Made by a program: the position numbers and the translations under genes
Notes under the pieces: generated by a model
What the model saw: the letters and a program-made list of their open reading frames with translations, nothing else
Told to the model about the DNA's origin: nothing
Database searches by the model: none
From: an uncultured Opitutia bacterium
Lineage (GTDB): Bacteria > Verrucomicrobiota > Verrucomicrobiia > Opitutales > Opitutaceae
Reading direction: 5' to 3'
Assembly: GCA_903881475.1 (NCBI GenBank)
Contig: CAIRTK010000018.1
Location: forward strand, 1-64,000
DNA length: 64,000 nt
In this document: piece after piece, positions 51,711 to 58,294 of the stretch
How positions within the stretch are numbered: the first letter of the stretch is position 1
Layout of the letters: each line of letters starts with the position of its first letter

Positions 51711-54019
51711 CACCACTGCCGCACGTCCGCTGCCGGCTGGGAGTCTGGGTTTTCCTGCTGGCGGTGCTCCGGCTGCACGCGGTCACCGAGATCGACATCC
51801 CGATCTTTACCGGCGGATTCGGCATCGGTTTCTACGAGCAGACCGCGCGCAAGTTCGAGGCGCTGCGTCCCGGCGTGAAGGTCAACGTGTACGGCGACCC
51901 GCGCATCTGGGACAAGGTCCGCGTGCGCGTGCTCAGCGGGGATTACCCGGACGCCACCACGGCCACGCTCTATTGGCCCAATCTCATCCGGGCGGGAAAG
52001 CTTCTGGATCTGACTCCGTACCTCGACGGACCGAACTGGGAAGGTGACGCCCGTTGGAGCGACACGTTTATCCCCGGCGTGCTGGGCAAATGGCGCAGGG
52101 ATGGCCGCTACTACGGGCTGCCGCTGATGAACGCGGCCTGGGTGCTGTACTACAACAAGGCCCTCTTCCGCGCCCACGGCTGGAATCCGCCCCGGACATG
52201 GGAGGAGTTTTTTACCCTGGCGGAAAAGATGCGCCGCGCCGGAATCGCCCCGCTGAGCCTGCCCGGCGTCTACATGAAGTACGGCGACTGCATCATCAAT
52301 GCCGCCTACTACAATCTGACCGGTCCCGGAGGCTGGCTTATGTTTAATGCTTACGCGCCCGGGGCGCGAGCCAATCCCCGGTTCTACCGCGCGGCGGAGG
52401 TCGCCCGGCGCATCACGAACGAGTGCATGATCCCTGGCTGGGAGGGTATGACTCACACCTCCGCCCAGCTCGCTTTTTTCGAGGGCCATAGCGCCATGAA
52501 CATCGCGGGGACTTGGCTCGTCAGTGAAATGGCAGGAAAAATCCCCGCTGATTTCGAACTCGGGGTGGTGAACCTGCCGGTGTTTGCCGACGGCGTCGGC
52601 GATCCCACCGCAACCCAGACGGGCAGCAATTTTTTCTTCGTGTTTGCCAGCGGCGATCCGCGGCGCGAGCAGCTCACGGTGGAATTTCTCCGCTACCTCA
52701 CCTCGCGGGAGCGGGCGGATGCCGCCGTGCGGGCCATCGACTCGCCGGTGGCGATCTCCGGCGTGCCGTTGGACCGGTTTTCCCCGCGGATGCGCGAGTC
52801 GGCGCGGATTGTGAACGAGGCGCGGGACACCTACAACGCCACGGATGACATGCTCGTGCCGCCGGGTTATGCACAGGCGTTCATTGACGCGCGCCAGCAA
52901 TTGTTCACCGGCCGGATGACCGCACAGGAGTTTGGCGACCGCCTTGAGGCCGCGGCGGCCGCCGACCAGGACCGGCAGGCCCATCCGGACCGGGTGAAAC
53001 AGGTGCACCCCTGGGCGGCGGCCGGCCTACTCGCCGGGCTGACCGCGACGTGCCTCTGGCTGGGCTGGCAGTGGCGGCGGCGCAGTGTGCAAAAGGAGGA
53101 GAAAATGGAAGGGGTGTATTTTGCCCCGCTGCGGGCCCCGCTCGCCCTGGGCTTTGTCGGACCGGCGCTGGCGTTGTTCGGCATCTTCGTGGTTCTGCCG
53201 GGGATCACGTCCCTCGCCTGGGCTTTCACGCACTGGGACGGCATCGGCGAGCGCACCTGGGCGGGCTGGTTCAACTTCAAGGTCCTGCTGCTCGAAAGCG
53301 ACGGGTTCTGGGCCGCCTTGAAGAACAATCTCTATCTCATGGTCGTGCCGGCGCTGGTTGTGGTGCCGCTTTCGCTGCTGTTCGCCAGCCTGATCCACCG
53401 CGGGGTCTGGGGTGCGAAGACCTTCCGCGCGCTGTTTCTCTTTCCCAACCTGCTCGGCGGCATCGCGGCCACGCTGCTCTGGATGAGCGCGTACGATCCG
53501 CACAACGGCATCGTGAACGCCGCGCTGGTGGCGCTGGGCAACCGGCTCGATGTGGACTGGCTCCGCGGCTTTGCGGCGCATCCCTGGCTGTCGCCGGACC
53601 ATCTCTATGGCTCGCTGATCCCGATCTATATCTGGATGGCCTGCGGGTTTAACCTGATCCTCTACCTCGCCGCGATGGAGGGGATCGATCCGCAACTCTA
53701 CGAGGCGGCGGAAATGGACGGCGCCCCGGCGTGGCGGCAGTTTTTCGCCATCACCGTGCCGATGATCTGGGAGGTGCTGGTCATCTCCGCGGTCTTCATC
53801 GTCATCGGCGGGCTCAACGCGTTTGAGCTTGTCTGGCTGCTGACCTCGCAGGAACCCGGCACCGGCTCGCACACGCTGAGCACGCTGATGGTCTCCACGA
53901 TGTTCAAGGACTTCCAGGTGGGACGGGCCACCGCCATCGCGGTCATGATGTTTGTCTTCGTACTCGTCGGCAGCGCGTCGGTCATGCGCGGGCTGAAGCG
54001 GGAGGCGGTGGAGTCGTAA
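51707..54019 (+). CDS. Sugar ABC transporter: binding protein fused to permease
   Basis: This 770-aa protein joins a solute-binding protein (residues 1-430) to a MalF-type permease (about 467-770). The binding part has a signal-like N-terminus (LGVWVFLLAVLRLHAV), FTGGFGIGFYEQTARKFEALRPGVKVNVYGDPRIW, YYGLPLMNAAWVLYYNKALF and the family 1 end. A helix (WAAAGLLAGLTATCLWLGW) and RRR link it to six further helices and the permease EAA motif EAAEMDGAPAWRQFFAITVPM. An AGGAGG and ATG at 53094-53107 could also start the permease alone. The ATPase is not in the window. Confidence 0.86.
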   Translation: MTPLPHVRCRLGVWVFLLAVLRLHAVTEIDIPIFTGGFGIGFYEQTARKFEALRPGVKVNVYGDPRIWDKVRVRVLSGDYPDATTATLYWPNLIRAGKLLDLTPYLDGPNWEGDARWSDTFIPGVLGKWRRDGRYYGLPLMNAAWVLYYNKALFRAHGWNPPRTWEEFFTLAEKMRRAGIAPLSLPGVYMKYGDCIINAAYYNLTGPGGWLMFNAYAPGARANPRFYRAAEVARRITNECMIPGWEGMTHTSAQLAFFEGHSAMNIAGTWLVSEMAGKIPADFELGVVNLPVFADGVGDPTATQTGSNFFFVFASGDPRREQLTVEFLRYLTSRERADAAVRAIDSPVAISGVPLDRFSPRMRESARIVNEARDTYNATDDMLVPPGYAQAFIDARQQLFTGRMTAQEFGDRLEAAAAADQDRQAHPDRVKQVHPWAAAGLLAGLTATCLWLGWQWRRRSVQKEEKMEGVYFAPLRAPLALGFVGPALALFGIFVVLPGITSLAWAFTHWDGIGERTWAGWFNFKVLLLESDGFWAALKNNLYLMVVPALVVVPLSLLFASLIHRGVWGAKTFRALFLFPNLLGGIAATLLWMSAYDPHNGIVNAALVALGNRLDVDWLRGFAAHPWLSPDHLYGSLIPIYIWMACGFNLILYLAAMEGIDPQLYEAAEMDGAPAWRQFFAITVPMIWEVLVISAVFIVIGGLNAFELVWLLTSQEPGTGSHTLSTLMVSTMFKDFQVGRATAIAVMMFVFVLVGSASVMRGLKREAVES
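53094..53107 (+). promoter_or_regulatory. Internal ribosome-binding site and start in the SBP-permease gene
   Basis: AGGAGG at 53094-53099, a 5-base spacer and ATG at 53105-53107 lie in frame between the binding-protein and permease parts. Translation from here would give a 304-residue permease starting MEGVYFAPLRAPLALGFVGP. Such a perfect site is rare inside genes. It could also be the original permease start kept after a fusion. Confidence 0.6.
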
Positions 54020-54020
54020 A

Positions 54021-54446
54021 ATGGAACACGGAGGACGCAGAGAGAAAGTCGTGAAACACCCTAATGAAATTACCGAGGCGATCATTGGCGCGGCCATTAA
54101 AGTTCATCGGGAACTCGGGCCGGGGCTGTTGGAATCCGCCTATGAAGCCTGTTTGGCTTATGAGCTGGCGAAGCAAGGCCATGCAATAGAGAGACAAAAG
54201 CGCGTACCCATTGTCTACGACGGAATTGAAATTGAGGAGGGGTATCGAATTGACCTGTTCGTGGACGGAACCGTGGTGGTCGAGCTGAAGGCCATATCCC
54301 GCCTTGAGGAAGTCCACTCTGCCCAGCTCCTCTCCTATGTCCGCCTGATGAAGCAACCCGTCGGTCTGCTCATCAATTTCAACGTCCTCCGGCTGATCGA
54401 TGGCGTGCGCCGGGTCGTCAACGGCCCCATCAGCCTTGCTCCGTGA
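54021..54446 (+). CDS. GxxExxY family protein
   Basis: This 141-aa protein is of the GxxExxY family: EITEAIIGAAIKVHRELGPGLLESAYEACLAYEL, with GPGLLESAYE giving the name, then YRIDLFVDGTVVVELKAISRLEEVHSAQLLSYVRLMKQPVGLLINF. The acidic and Lys residues in IDLF-VELKA look like a PD-(D/E)xK nuclease-type core; the function is unknown. Its ATG (54021) lies in one repeat arm and its TGA just before the other; GTG 54051 is an alternative start. It interrupts the sugar ABC operon, and its GC content is clearly lower than that of its neighbours. Confidence 0.86.
   Translation: MEHGGRREKVVKHPNEITEAIIGAAIKVHRELGPGLLESAYEACLAYELAKQGHAIERQKRVPIVYDGIEIEEGYRIDLFVDGTVVVELKAISRLEEVHSAQLLSYVRLMKQPVGLLINFNVLRLIDGVRRVVNGPISLAP
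54025..54042. repeat. Left arm of the repeat pair around the GxxExxY gene
   Basis: AACACGGAGGACGCAGAG. It is the near-exact complement of 54448-54465 (17 of 18 bases). The gene's ATG lies at its edge. Confidence 0.85.
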
Positions 54447-54447
54447 G

Positions 54448-54465
54448 CTCTGTGTCCTCCGTGTT
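54448..54465. repeat. Right arm of the repeat pair around the GxxExxY gene
   Basis: CTCTGTGTCCTCCGTGTT starts one base after the GxxExxY stop codon. It is the complement of the left arm and belongs to the AACACGGAG word family also seen at 17231-17312 and 26803-26900. Confidence 0.85.
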
Positions 54466-54484
54466 AAATAAATTCATGAGATTG

Positions 54485-54507
54485 AACACGGAGGGCGCGG
54501 AGAGCAC
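54485..54507. repeat. Third AACACGGAGGGC copy after the GxxExxY gene
   Basis: AACACGGAGGGCGCGGAGAG, in the same orientation as the left arm, lies 19 bases after the right arm and just before the permease gene. It is likely a remnant of the element that hosted the insertion. Confidence 0.7.
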
Positions 54508-54534
54508 AGCGATAGCCCTGAAGCAGGTAAAACC

Positions 54535-55413
54535 GTGTCCCCGCCCTTAGAGATCCCTGTGTTAAAACAAAAATCCATCGTCACCAAACCGCTCATCCTC
54601 GCCGTGCTGCTCGGCTATGCGCTCTGGGTGGTCTATCCCATGGTGTGGATGGTCTATTCGTCGCTCAAGACCGACGCCGCCATCGCGCACGAGCCGTTTG
54701 CGCTGCCGCCGTTTTCCGACCTGCGCTTCGACAATTACGGCCACGCTTGGCGGGAGGCGCATTTCAGCGATTATTTTTTCAACTCCGCGGTCGTGACCGT
54801 CGTCTCAGTCGGCGCCATCCTGGCGCTGGGATCAATGGCGGCCTACGCGCTGGCTCGGTTTTACCATCCACTGGGCAAGGCCGTGTTCTGGCTGTTCCTG
54901 TCCGGCCTCATGATTCCGGTGCAACTCTCGATCATCCCGCTGTTCTTTGAGATGCGCACGCTCGGCCTGCTCAATTCCAAGCTGGGCCTCATCCTCGTTT
55001 ACACGGCCAACGGCCTGCCGTTCGCGATCTTCATCCTCGCCGGTTTTTTCCGGTCGCTCCCGCGCTCGCTCTACGAGGCGGCGGTGATCGACGGGTGCGG
55101 CGAATTCGCCGCGTTCTGGCGCGTGCTGCTCCCGCTGGCCAAGCCGGGGCTCATGACCGTCGCAATCTTCCAGTTCATCGGCGTGTGGAAGGAATATTTC
55201 TTCGCCTTCATGCTGACAGGCGGCGACACGACCAACGGTGCCCGCACGCTGCCGCTCGGCCTTGCGAACCTTTCCATCACCGCCCAATACAACACCGACT
55301 ACGGCATGCTCTTCGCCGGCCTGGTGCTGGTGACGCTTCCGATCCTCGCGCTTTACCTGCTGCTCCAGCGGCACATCGTGAAGGGCGTGTCCGCCGGAGC
55401 GCTGAAGGGGTAG
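54535..55413 (+). CDS. Carbohydrate ABC transporter permease, MalG type
   Basis: This 292-aa inner-membrane permease has six helices and the MalG pattern: ALWVVYPMVWMVYSSLKTDAAIAHEPFALPPF, YFFNSAVVTVVSVGAILALGSMAAYALARF, IPVQLSIIPLFFEMRTLGLLNSKLGLILVY. The EAA loop is SLYEAAVIDGCGEFAAFWRVLLPLAKPGL. It is the partner of the binding protein-permease fusion 515 bases upstream; a GxxExxY gene separates the two. GTG 54535 is taken as start, with GTG 54559 as an alternative. The TAG stop (55411) is formed by the first bases of the following repeat. Confidence 0.92.
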   Translation: MSPPLEIPVLKQKSIVTKPLILAVLLGYALWVVYPMVWMVYSSLKTDAAIAHEPFALPPFSDLRFDNYGHAWREAHFSDYFFNSAVVTVVSVGAILALGSMAAYALARFYHPLGKAVFWLFLSGLMIPVQLSIIPLFFEMRTLGLLNSKLGLILVYTANGLPFAIFILAGFFRSLPRSLYEAAVIDGCGEFAAFWRVLLPLAKPGLMTVAIFQFIGVWKEYFFAFMLTGGDTTNGARTLPLGLANLSITAQYNTDYGMLFAGLVLVTLPILALYLLLQRHIVKGVSAGALKG

Positions 55414-55463
55414 GGCGGATTATCCCTAGTCCGGCGCGGCTCGTTAGGGGTAACTCGCCCGAC
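55411..55463. repeat. Inverted repeat, TAGGGCG...TAACTCGCCC, providing the permease stop
   Basis: TAGGGCGGATTATCCCTAGT pairs with CTCGTTAGGGGTAACTCGCC (and the following C) imperfectly. It is a relative of 47574-47626. The permease TAG stop is its first codon. Confidence 0.75.
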
Positions 55464-55479
55464 CTTAACCTAACACCCT

Positions 55480-56115
55480 CTACGGCTTGGGTGTGGTGGA
55501 GGGCACGTCAGTCTGGACATATGTCGTCGTGCGGCTCGTGGTCGTGCCGTTGGGTTTAGTGATGTCGGTCACGCGCGTGTCCGTGCCGCCCGGGCCAAAC
55601 GTGTTGGTGACATTCTTGTCCACGGTCTGGCCGTTGGGGCCCGTGATGGTGCCGGTGGTCGAGCTGCCGGTCGCGGTCCGGACGGTGTTATTGGCGTAGG
55701 TGGAGGTTTTGCCCGAGGGACCAGTGATGGTGCCCTGGCCGGAAACCGAGCCATCGGCGTTCTTGGTCAGCGTACCTTGGCGCGAGGAGGTCTTCCCGTT
55801 GAATCCGGTGGTTGAAGAGGAAACGGTGCCCGTGCCGGCCGCCCGGTTCCACGTGCGGGTCGCAGACTGGTTGGCCGTTTGGCCGTTCTGATTGGTCACC
55901 GTCGAGAGCCGGGTCCGGGTACCCGCGCCGCGCGTGATGGTGGAGTTGACGGTCCCGCTGTTGCCATTGCTGGATTGATAGGTGCCGGAGCGGGTCTTGG
56001 TGGTGGTTTTCGGCTCTGTGGTTTCATCGGCGGCGCGTGCCGGGGTGAAGAGGGCGAGGAAAACGCCGGTCAGGATGACCGCGGCAACGACTTTGAAGGA
56101 GTGATCATTTTTCAT
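55480..56115 (-). CDS. Secreted low-complexity Thr/Ser/Gly repeat protein
   Basis: I do not recognise this 211-aa protein. A signal peptide (KVVAAVILTGVFLALFTPARAA) is followed by a Thr, Ser, Gly and Asn-rich chain with about five repeats of period near 24. Each contains a Gly-x-Asn/Ser-Gly-x-Thr core: NQNGQTANQSATRT, GFNGKTSSRQGTLT, GPSGKTSTYANNTV, GPNGQTVDKNVTNT, KPNGTTTSRTTTYV. The chain ends PSTTPKP. It lacks Cys and aromatic residues, as surface or matrix fibres often do. It stands alone on the minus strand. Confidence 0.75.
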   Translation of the reverse strand: MKNDHSFKVVAAVILTGVFLALFTPARAADETTEPKTTTKTRSGTYQSSNGNSGTVNSTITRGAGTRTRLSTVTNQNGQTANQSATRTWNRAAGTGTVSSSTTGFNGKTSSRQGTLTKNADGSVSGQGTITGPSGKTSTYANNTVRTATGSSTTGTITGPNGQTVDKNVTNTFGPGGTDTRVTDITKPNGTTTSRTTTYVQTDVPSTTPKP

Positions 56116-56248
56116 GGTAAGGGCAGGGAAGGGTTATGGGCCGGAAGACGCTGCGAGTCCCCGGCGATTTCAAAATCCCCCAGCGAAAGGCCGCGATATC
56201 TTGGGCCCTGATGTAACCGAAAGGCCCCGGACTCGTCCCGCGGCCGGG

Positions 56249-56788
56249 CTATTTCACCTTCGCACAGACGATGCAGTCGCGCGGTTCCGGGCCGAGGTTG
56301 GAGCAAATATGCCACCGCCGCAGAACACCTTCGCGCTGCATCCCCGCCTTTTCCATCACCCGGGCGGAGGCCGGGTTCTCGGCGTCACAGAAGGCCCAGG
56401 CCCGGTAGATTTCCGGCTGGGAGAGGGACCAGTCGACCACGTGGCGGAGCGCCTCGGCCATCAATCCCTGCCGCCAGAATTTTTGCCCGAGCACATAGCC
56501 GAACAGCGCGTCATGGGCCTGCAGCGTGACCCCGATGGACCCGGCCAGCTCGCCGGTCTCGCGCCGGTGCAGCAGCCAGCCGAATTGGCCGTCGCCCGTG
56601 CGCCACGTCTCGGCCCGCGTCGCAAGAAATTCTCCGAGTGGCGGCACGGTCTCGTAGAATCGCCAGGAAAGATAACGCGTCACCACCGGATCGTTCGCAT
56701 ACGCCGCGAAGACCGCCGGCGCATCGCTGGCCGCCGGCGGACGCGCGGTCAGACGTGCGGTGGTGAAAGTTTCCGGGGGGCGCAGCAT
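56249..56788 (-). CDS. GNAT-family N-acetyltransferase (RimJ/RimL-like)
   Basis: This 179-aa protein has the GNAT layout: TARLTARPPAASDAPAVFAAYANDPVVTRYLSWRF, GDGQFGWLLHRRETGELAGSIGVTLQAHDALFGYVLGQKFWRQGLMAEALRHVVDWSL with the acetyl-CoA loop, and FCDAENPASARVMEKAGMQREGVLRRW. It resembles the RimJ/RimL group that acetylates N-termini of proteins or small molecules. The target is not known. It stands alone, with inverted repeats and a possible leader region on the far side. Confidence 0.9.
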   Translation of the reverse strand: MLRPPETFTTARLTARPPAASDAPAVFAAYANDPVVTRYLSWRFYETVPPLGEFLATRAETWRTGDGQFGWLLHRRETGELAGSIGVTLQAHDALFGYVLGQKFWRQGLMAEALRHVVDWSLSQPEIYRAWAFCDAENPASARVMEKAGMQREGVLRRWHICSNLGPEPRDCIVCAKVK

Positions 56789-56847
56789 GCCTCCTTAAAC
56801 GGCAACGCTCGTCCGTGCGTCAAGGGCGGGGCGGAATTCCCAGACTA

Positions 56848-56925
56848 TTTTTACCGGAGGTAATGGAGAGAACGGAGAAGTGACGCTCAGCTCGCTCCGT
56901 TTCCTCCATTACCTCCTGTAAAAAA
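56848..56925. repeat. Inverted repeat, TACCGGAGGTAATGGAG family
   Basis: TTTTTACCGGAGGTAATGGA and TCCATTACCTCCTGTAAAAA are complementary with few mismatches. It is the same family as the perfect repeat at 59986-60069. Each arm contains an AGGAGGT-like word in the RNA. Confidence 0.85.
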
Positions 56926-57001
56926 GCCCGGCCGAATTATTTTCAACCGGGGTCTTGATTCCGGGCCGGGTTGGTCCGTATCTCCCTTTGTTCCCACTCC
57001 C

Positions 57002-57139
57002 ATGATGATCACGTCCACGCCCAAATTCGACCGCGCCCGCGCGGAATCGCTTGGCGCGTCCATGCACGTCGATCGTCCGGCCGCCATTCAGGTCCGTTAC
57101 ACCGGCCTGGATTTTGCCCCTGGAAGTGGTGTCACCTGA
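57002..57139 (+). CDS. Small open reading frame of 45 codons before the sigma factor, unknown
   Basis: The frame encodes MMITSTPKFDRARAESLGAS, then MHVDRPAAIQVRYTGLDFAP and GSGVT, ending at TGA 57137-57139. It is too short for family recognition. It is followed after 29 bases by a strong terminator hairpin, and its last codons contain GGAAGTGG, which can pair with one arm of that hairpin. It may be a leader peptide of an attenuator, or simply a small gene with its own terminator. Confidence 0.5.
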   Translation: MMITSTPKFDRARAESLGASMHVDRPAAIQVRYTGLDFAPGSGVT

Positions 57140-57203
57140 TCGGATCACGAATCCCGATCCATCCCTGACCCACTTCCGCCCGGAAGTGGGTTTTTTGCTT
57201 TTT
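57122..57203 (+). promoter_or_regulatory. Candidate attenuator (anti-terminator/terminator pair) upstream of the sigma factor
   Basis: Segment 1, GGAAGTGG (57122-57129), is at the end of the small reading frame. Segment 2, CCCACTTCC (57169-57177), pairs either with segment 1 (read-through) or with segment 3, GGAAGTGGG (57182-57190), forming the terminator. Another short stem, GATCGG (57138-57143) with CCGATC (57154-57159), lies between. A ribosome at the small frame's stop would cover segment 1. Confidence 0.5.
57169..57203 (+). terminator. Intrinsic terminator before the sigma factor gene
   Basis: CCCACTTCC (57169-57177), loop GCCC, GGAAGTGGG (57182-57190), then TTTTTTGCTTTTT. This is a 9-bp perfect stem. 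Only 40 bases separate it from the sigma factor start. Confidence 0.88.
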
Positions 57204-57243
57204 AGCCGAGGCCGCGTCCGGGAACCCCCACCCCCTGTTCCCC

Positions 57244-57942
57244 ATGACCTCTTCACCTCCTCTCTCCCAGCTCGTCGACACGCTCTCCGTCGTGGAGTCC
57301 GTGTTGCAGCATGTCGGCCGGCGCCTGCCGGTCCATGTCTCGCGCGAGGATCTCGCGAGCGCCGGCAAGGTCGCGCTCGTCGAGGCCCTGCTGCGCTTCA
57401 CCGGTCCGCCCGCCGAGGCCCGCGCTTTCTGCTATGCACGGGTGCGCGGCGCCATGCTTGATGAACTCCGCCGGCTCGATCCGCTTTCCCGCCGGACGCG
57501 TGCCCGCGTCCGCCTGGTGGCGCGCGCCACCACCGAGCTCACGGGCGAACTCGGCCGCGAGCCGGCGGACTTCGAAGTCGCCGCGGTCACCGGCCTGAGC
57601 GTCGGCGCCATCCGCGAGGCGGGCCGCATCGCTGTTACCGAGACCTGCCCGATTGACGGCATGGACCGGGAATTGCGCGACCGGATGGCGCCCTGTCCGG
57701 CGGAATCGGCGGCCGAAGGCGATGCCGCCACCTCGGTGCGGGCGGCGCTCGCGCGCCTGCCGGCCAACCAGGCGCTGGCCCTCCGGCGTTACTACCTCGA
57801 GGACGCCACGCTCGACGACATCGCCGGTGAACTCGGCGTGTCGCGCGAACGCGCGCGCCAGGTGCGCGAGGCCGGCGAGAAAAAACTCCGCGCCGACTTC
57901 GTCGTGCTCGCCCTGTGGCAGTCGTTCCTCGTCCGCCGCTAA
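57244..57942 (+). CDS. FliA/WhiG-like sigma-70 family RNA polymerase sigma factor
   Basis: This 232-aa sigma factor has region 2 with REDLASAGKVALVEALLRF and CYARVRGAMLDELRRLDPLSRRTRARVRL, which is the FliA-type motif. Region 3 has LGREPADFEVAAVTGLSV, and region 4 has ALARLPANQALALRRYYLEDATLDDIAGELGVSRERARQVREAGEKKLR. It would direct polymerase to a special set of promoters; flagellar genes are not in the window, so the regulon is unknown. A possible attenuator precedes it and a 72-codon frame follows. Confidence 0.92.
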   Translation: MTSSPPLSQLVDTLSVVESVLQHVGRRLPVHVSREDLASAGKVALVEALLRFTGPPAEARAFCYARVRGAMLDELRRLDPLSRRTRARVRLVARATTELTGELGREPADFEVAAVTGLSVGAIREAGRIAVTETCPIDGMDRELRDRMAPCPAESAAEGDAATSVRAALARLPANQALALRRYYLEDATLDDIAGELGVSRERARQVREAGEKKLRADFVVLALWQSFLVRR

Positions 57943-57997
57943 ACCCAGCAACCCACGCCCGCTCCTCCGGCCCGGCCGGAAGCAAAAATCCATCACC

Positions 57998-58216
57998 ATG
58001 AAACCGTTTCCCTTGATCCGCTTCGTACCCAAACCCCTGTGTTTGACCCGGCTCTTCCACCGTCAAGCCAAGCCCGCGGCCGGACCGCCATCGGTGGTGC
58101 CGGCCGAGCCTCCGTCCGATCCGGTCCGGTTCGCGCCGGTCTGGTTCGGCGGCCAGGTGCTCCCGTTCATCATCGATACGCGGAACCGGGACCGCCGGCG
58201 GGATCCCTATGACTGA
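57998..58216 (+). CDS. Small protein of 72 residues after the sigma factor, unknown
   Basis: The frame starts with ATG 57998 (KPFPLIRFVPKPLCLTRLF) and ends with DRRRDPYD; the middle is Pro-rich (PSVVPAEPPSDP), with VRFAPVWFGGQVLPFIIDTR. It has no membrane segment and no known domain. It lies 55 bases after the sigma factor, and a strong hairpin follows. It could be an anti-sigma or partner protein, but this is a guess from position alone. Confidence 0.55.
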   Translation: MKPFPLIRFVPKPLCLTRLFHRQAKPAAGPPSVVPAEPPSDPVRFAPVWFGGQVLPFIIDTRNRDRRRDPYD

Positions 58217-58222
58217 CTAAAC

Positions 58223-58249
58223 GCAGGGCGGGTCAAAGACCCGCCCTGC
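58223..58249. repeat. Perfect 12-bp hairpin, GCAGGGCGGGTC / GACCCGCCCTGC
   Basis: A 12-bp perfect stem with loop AAA lies 6 bases after the 72-codon frame. It has no T run, so it is a weak terminator at best, but its place after the sigma operon suggests a role in ending or stabilising the RNA. Confidence 0.75.
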
Positions 58250-58294
58250 TCGCAGTTGGAAGATCGTAGATCGCAGTTCGAAGTGCAGTGCGCC

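Noticed and set aside
54021-54507. Classical insertion sequence
   Set aside because: There are terminal-like inverted arms, but the enclosed gene is GxxExxY, not a transposase, and no target duplication is evident.
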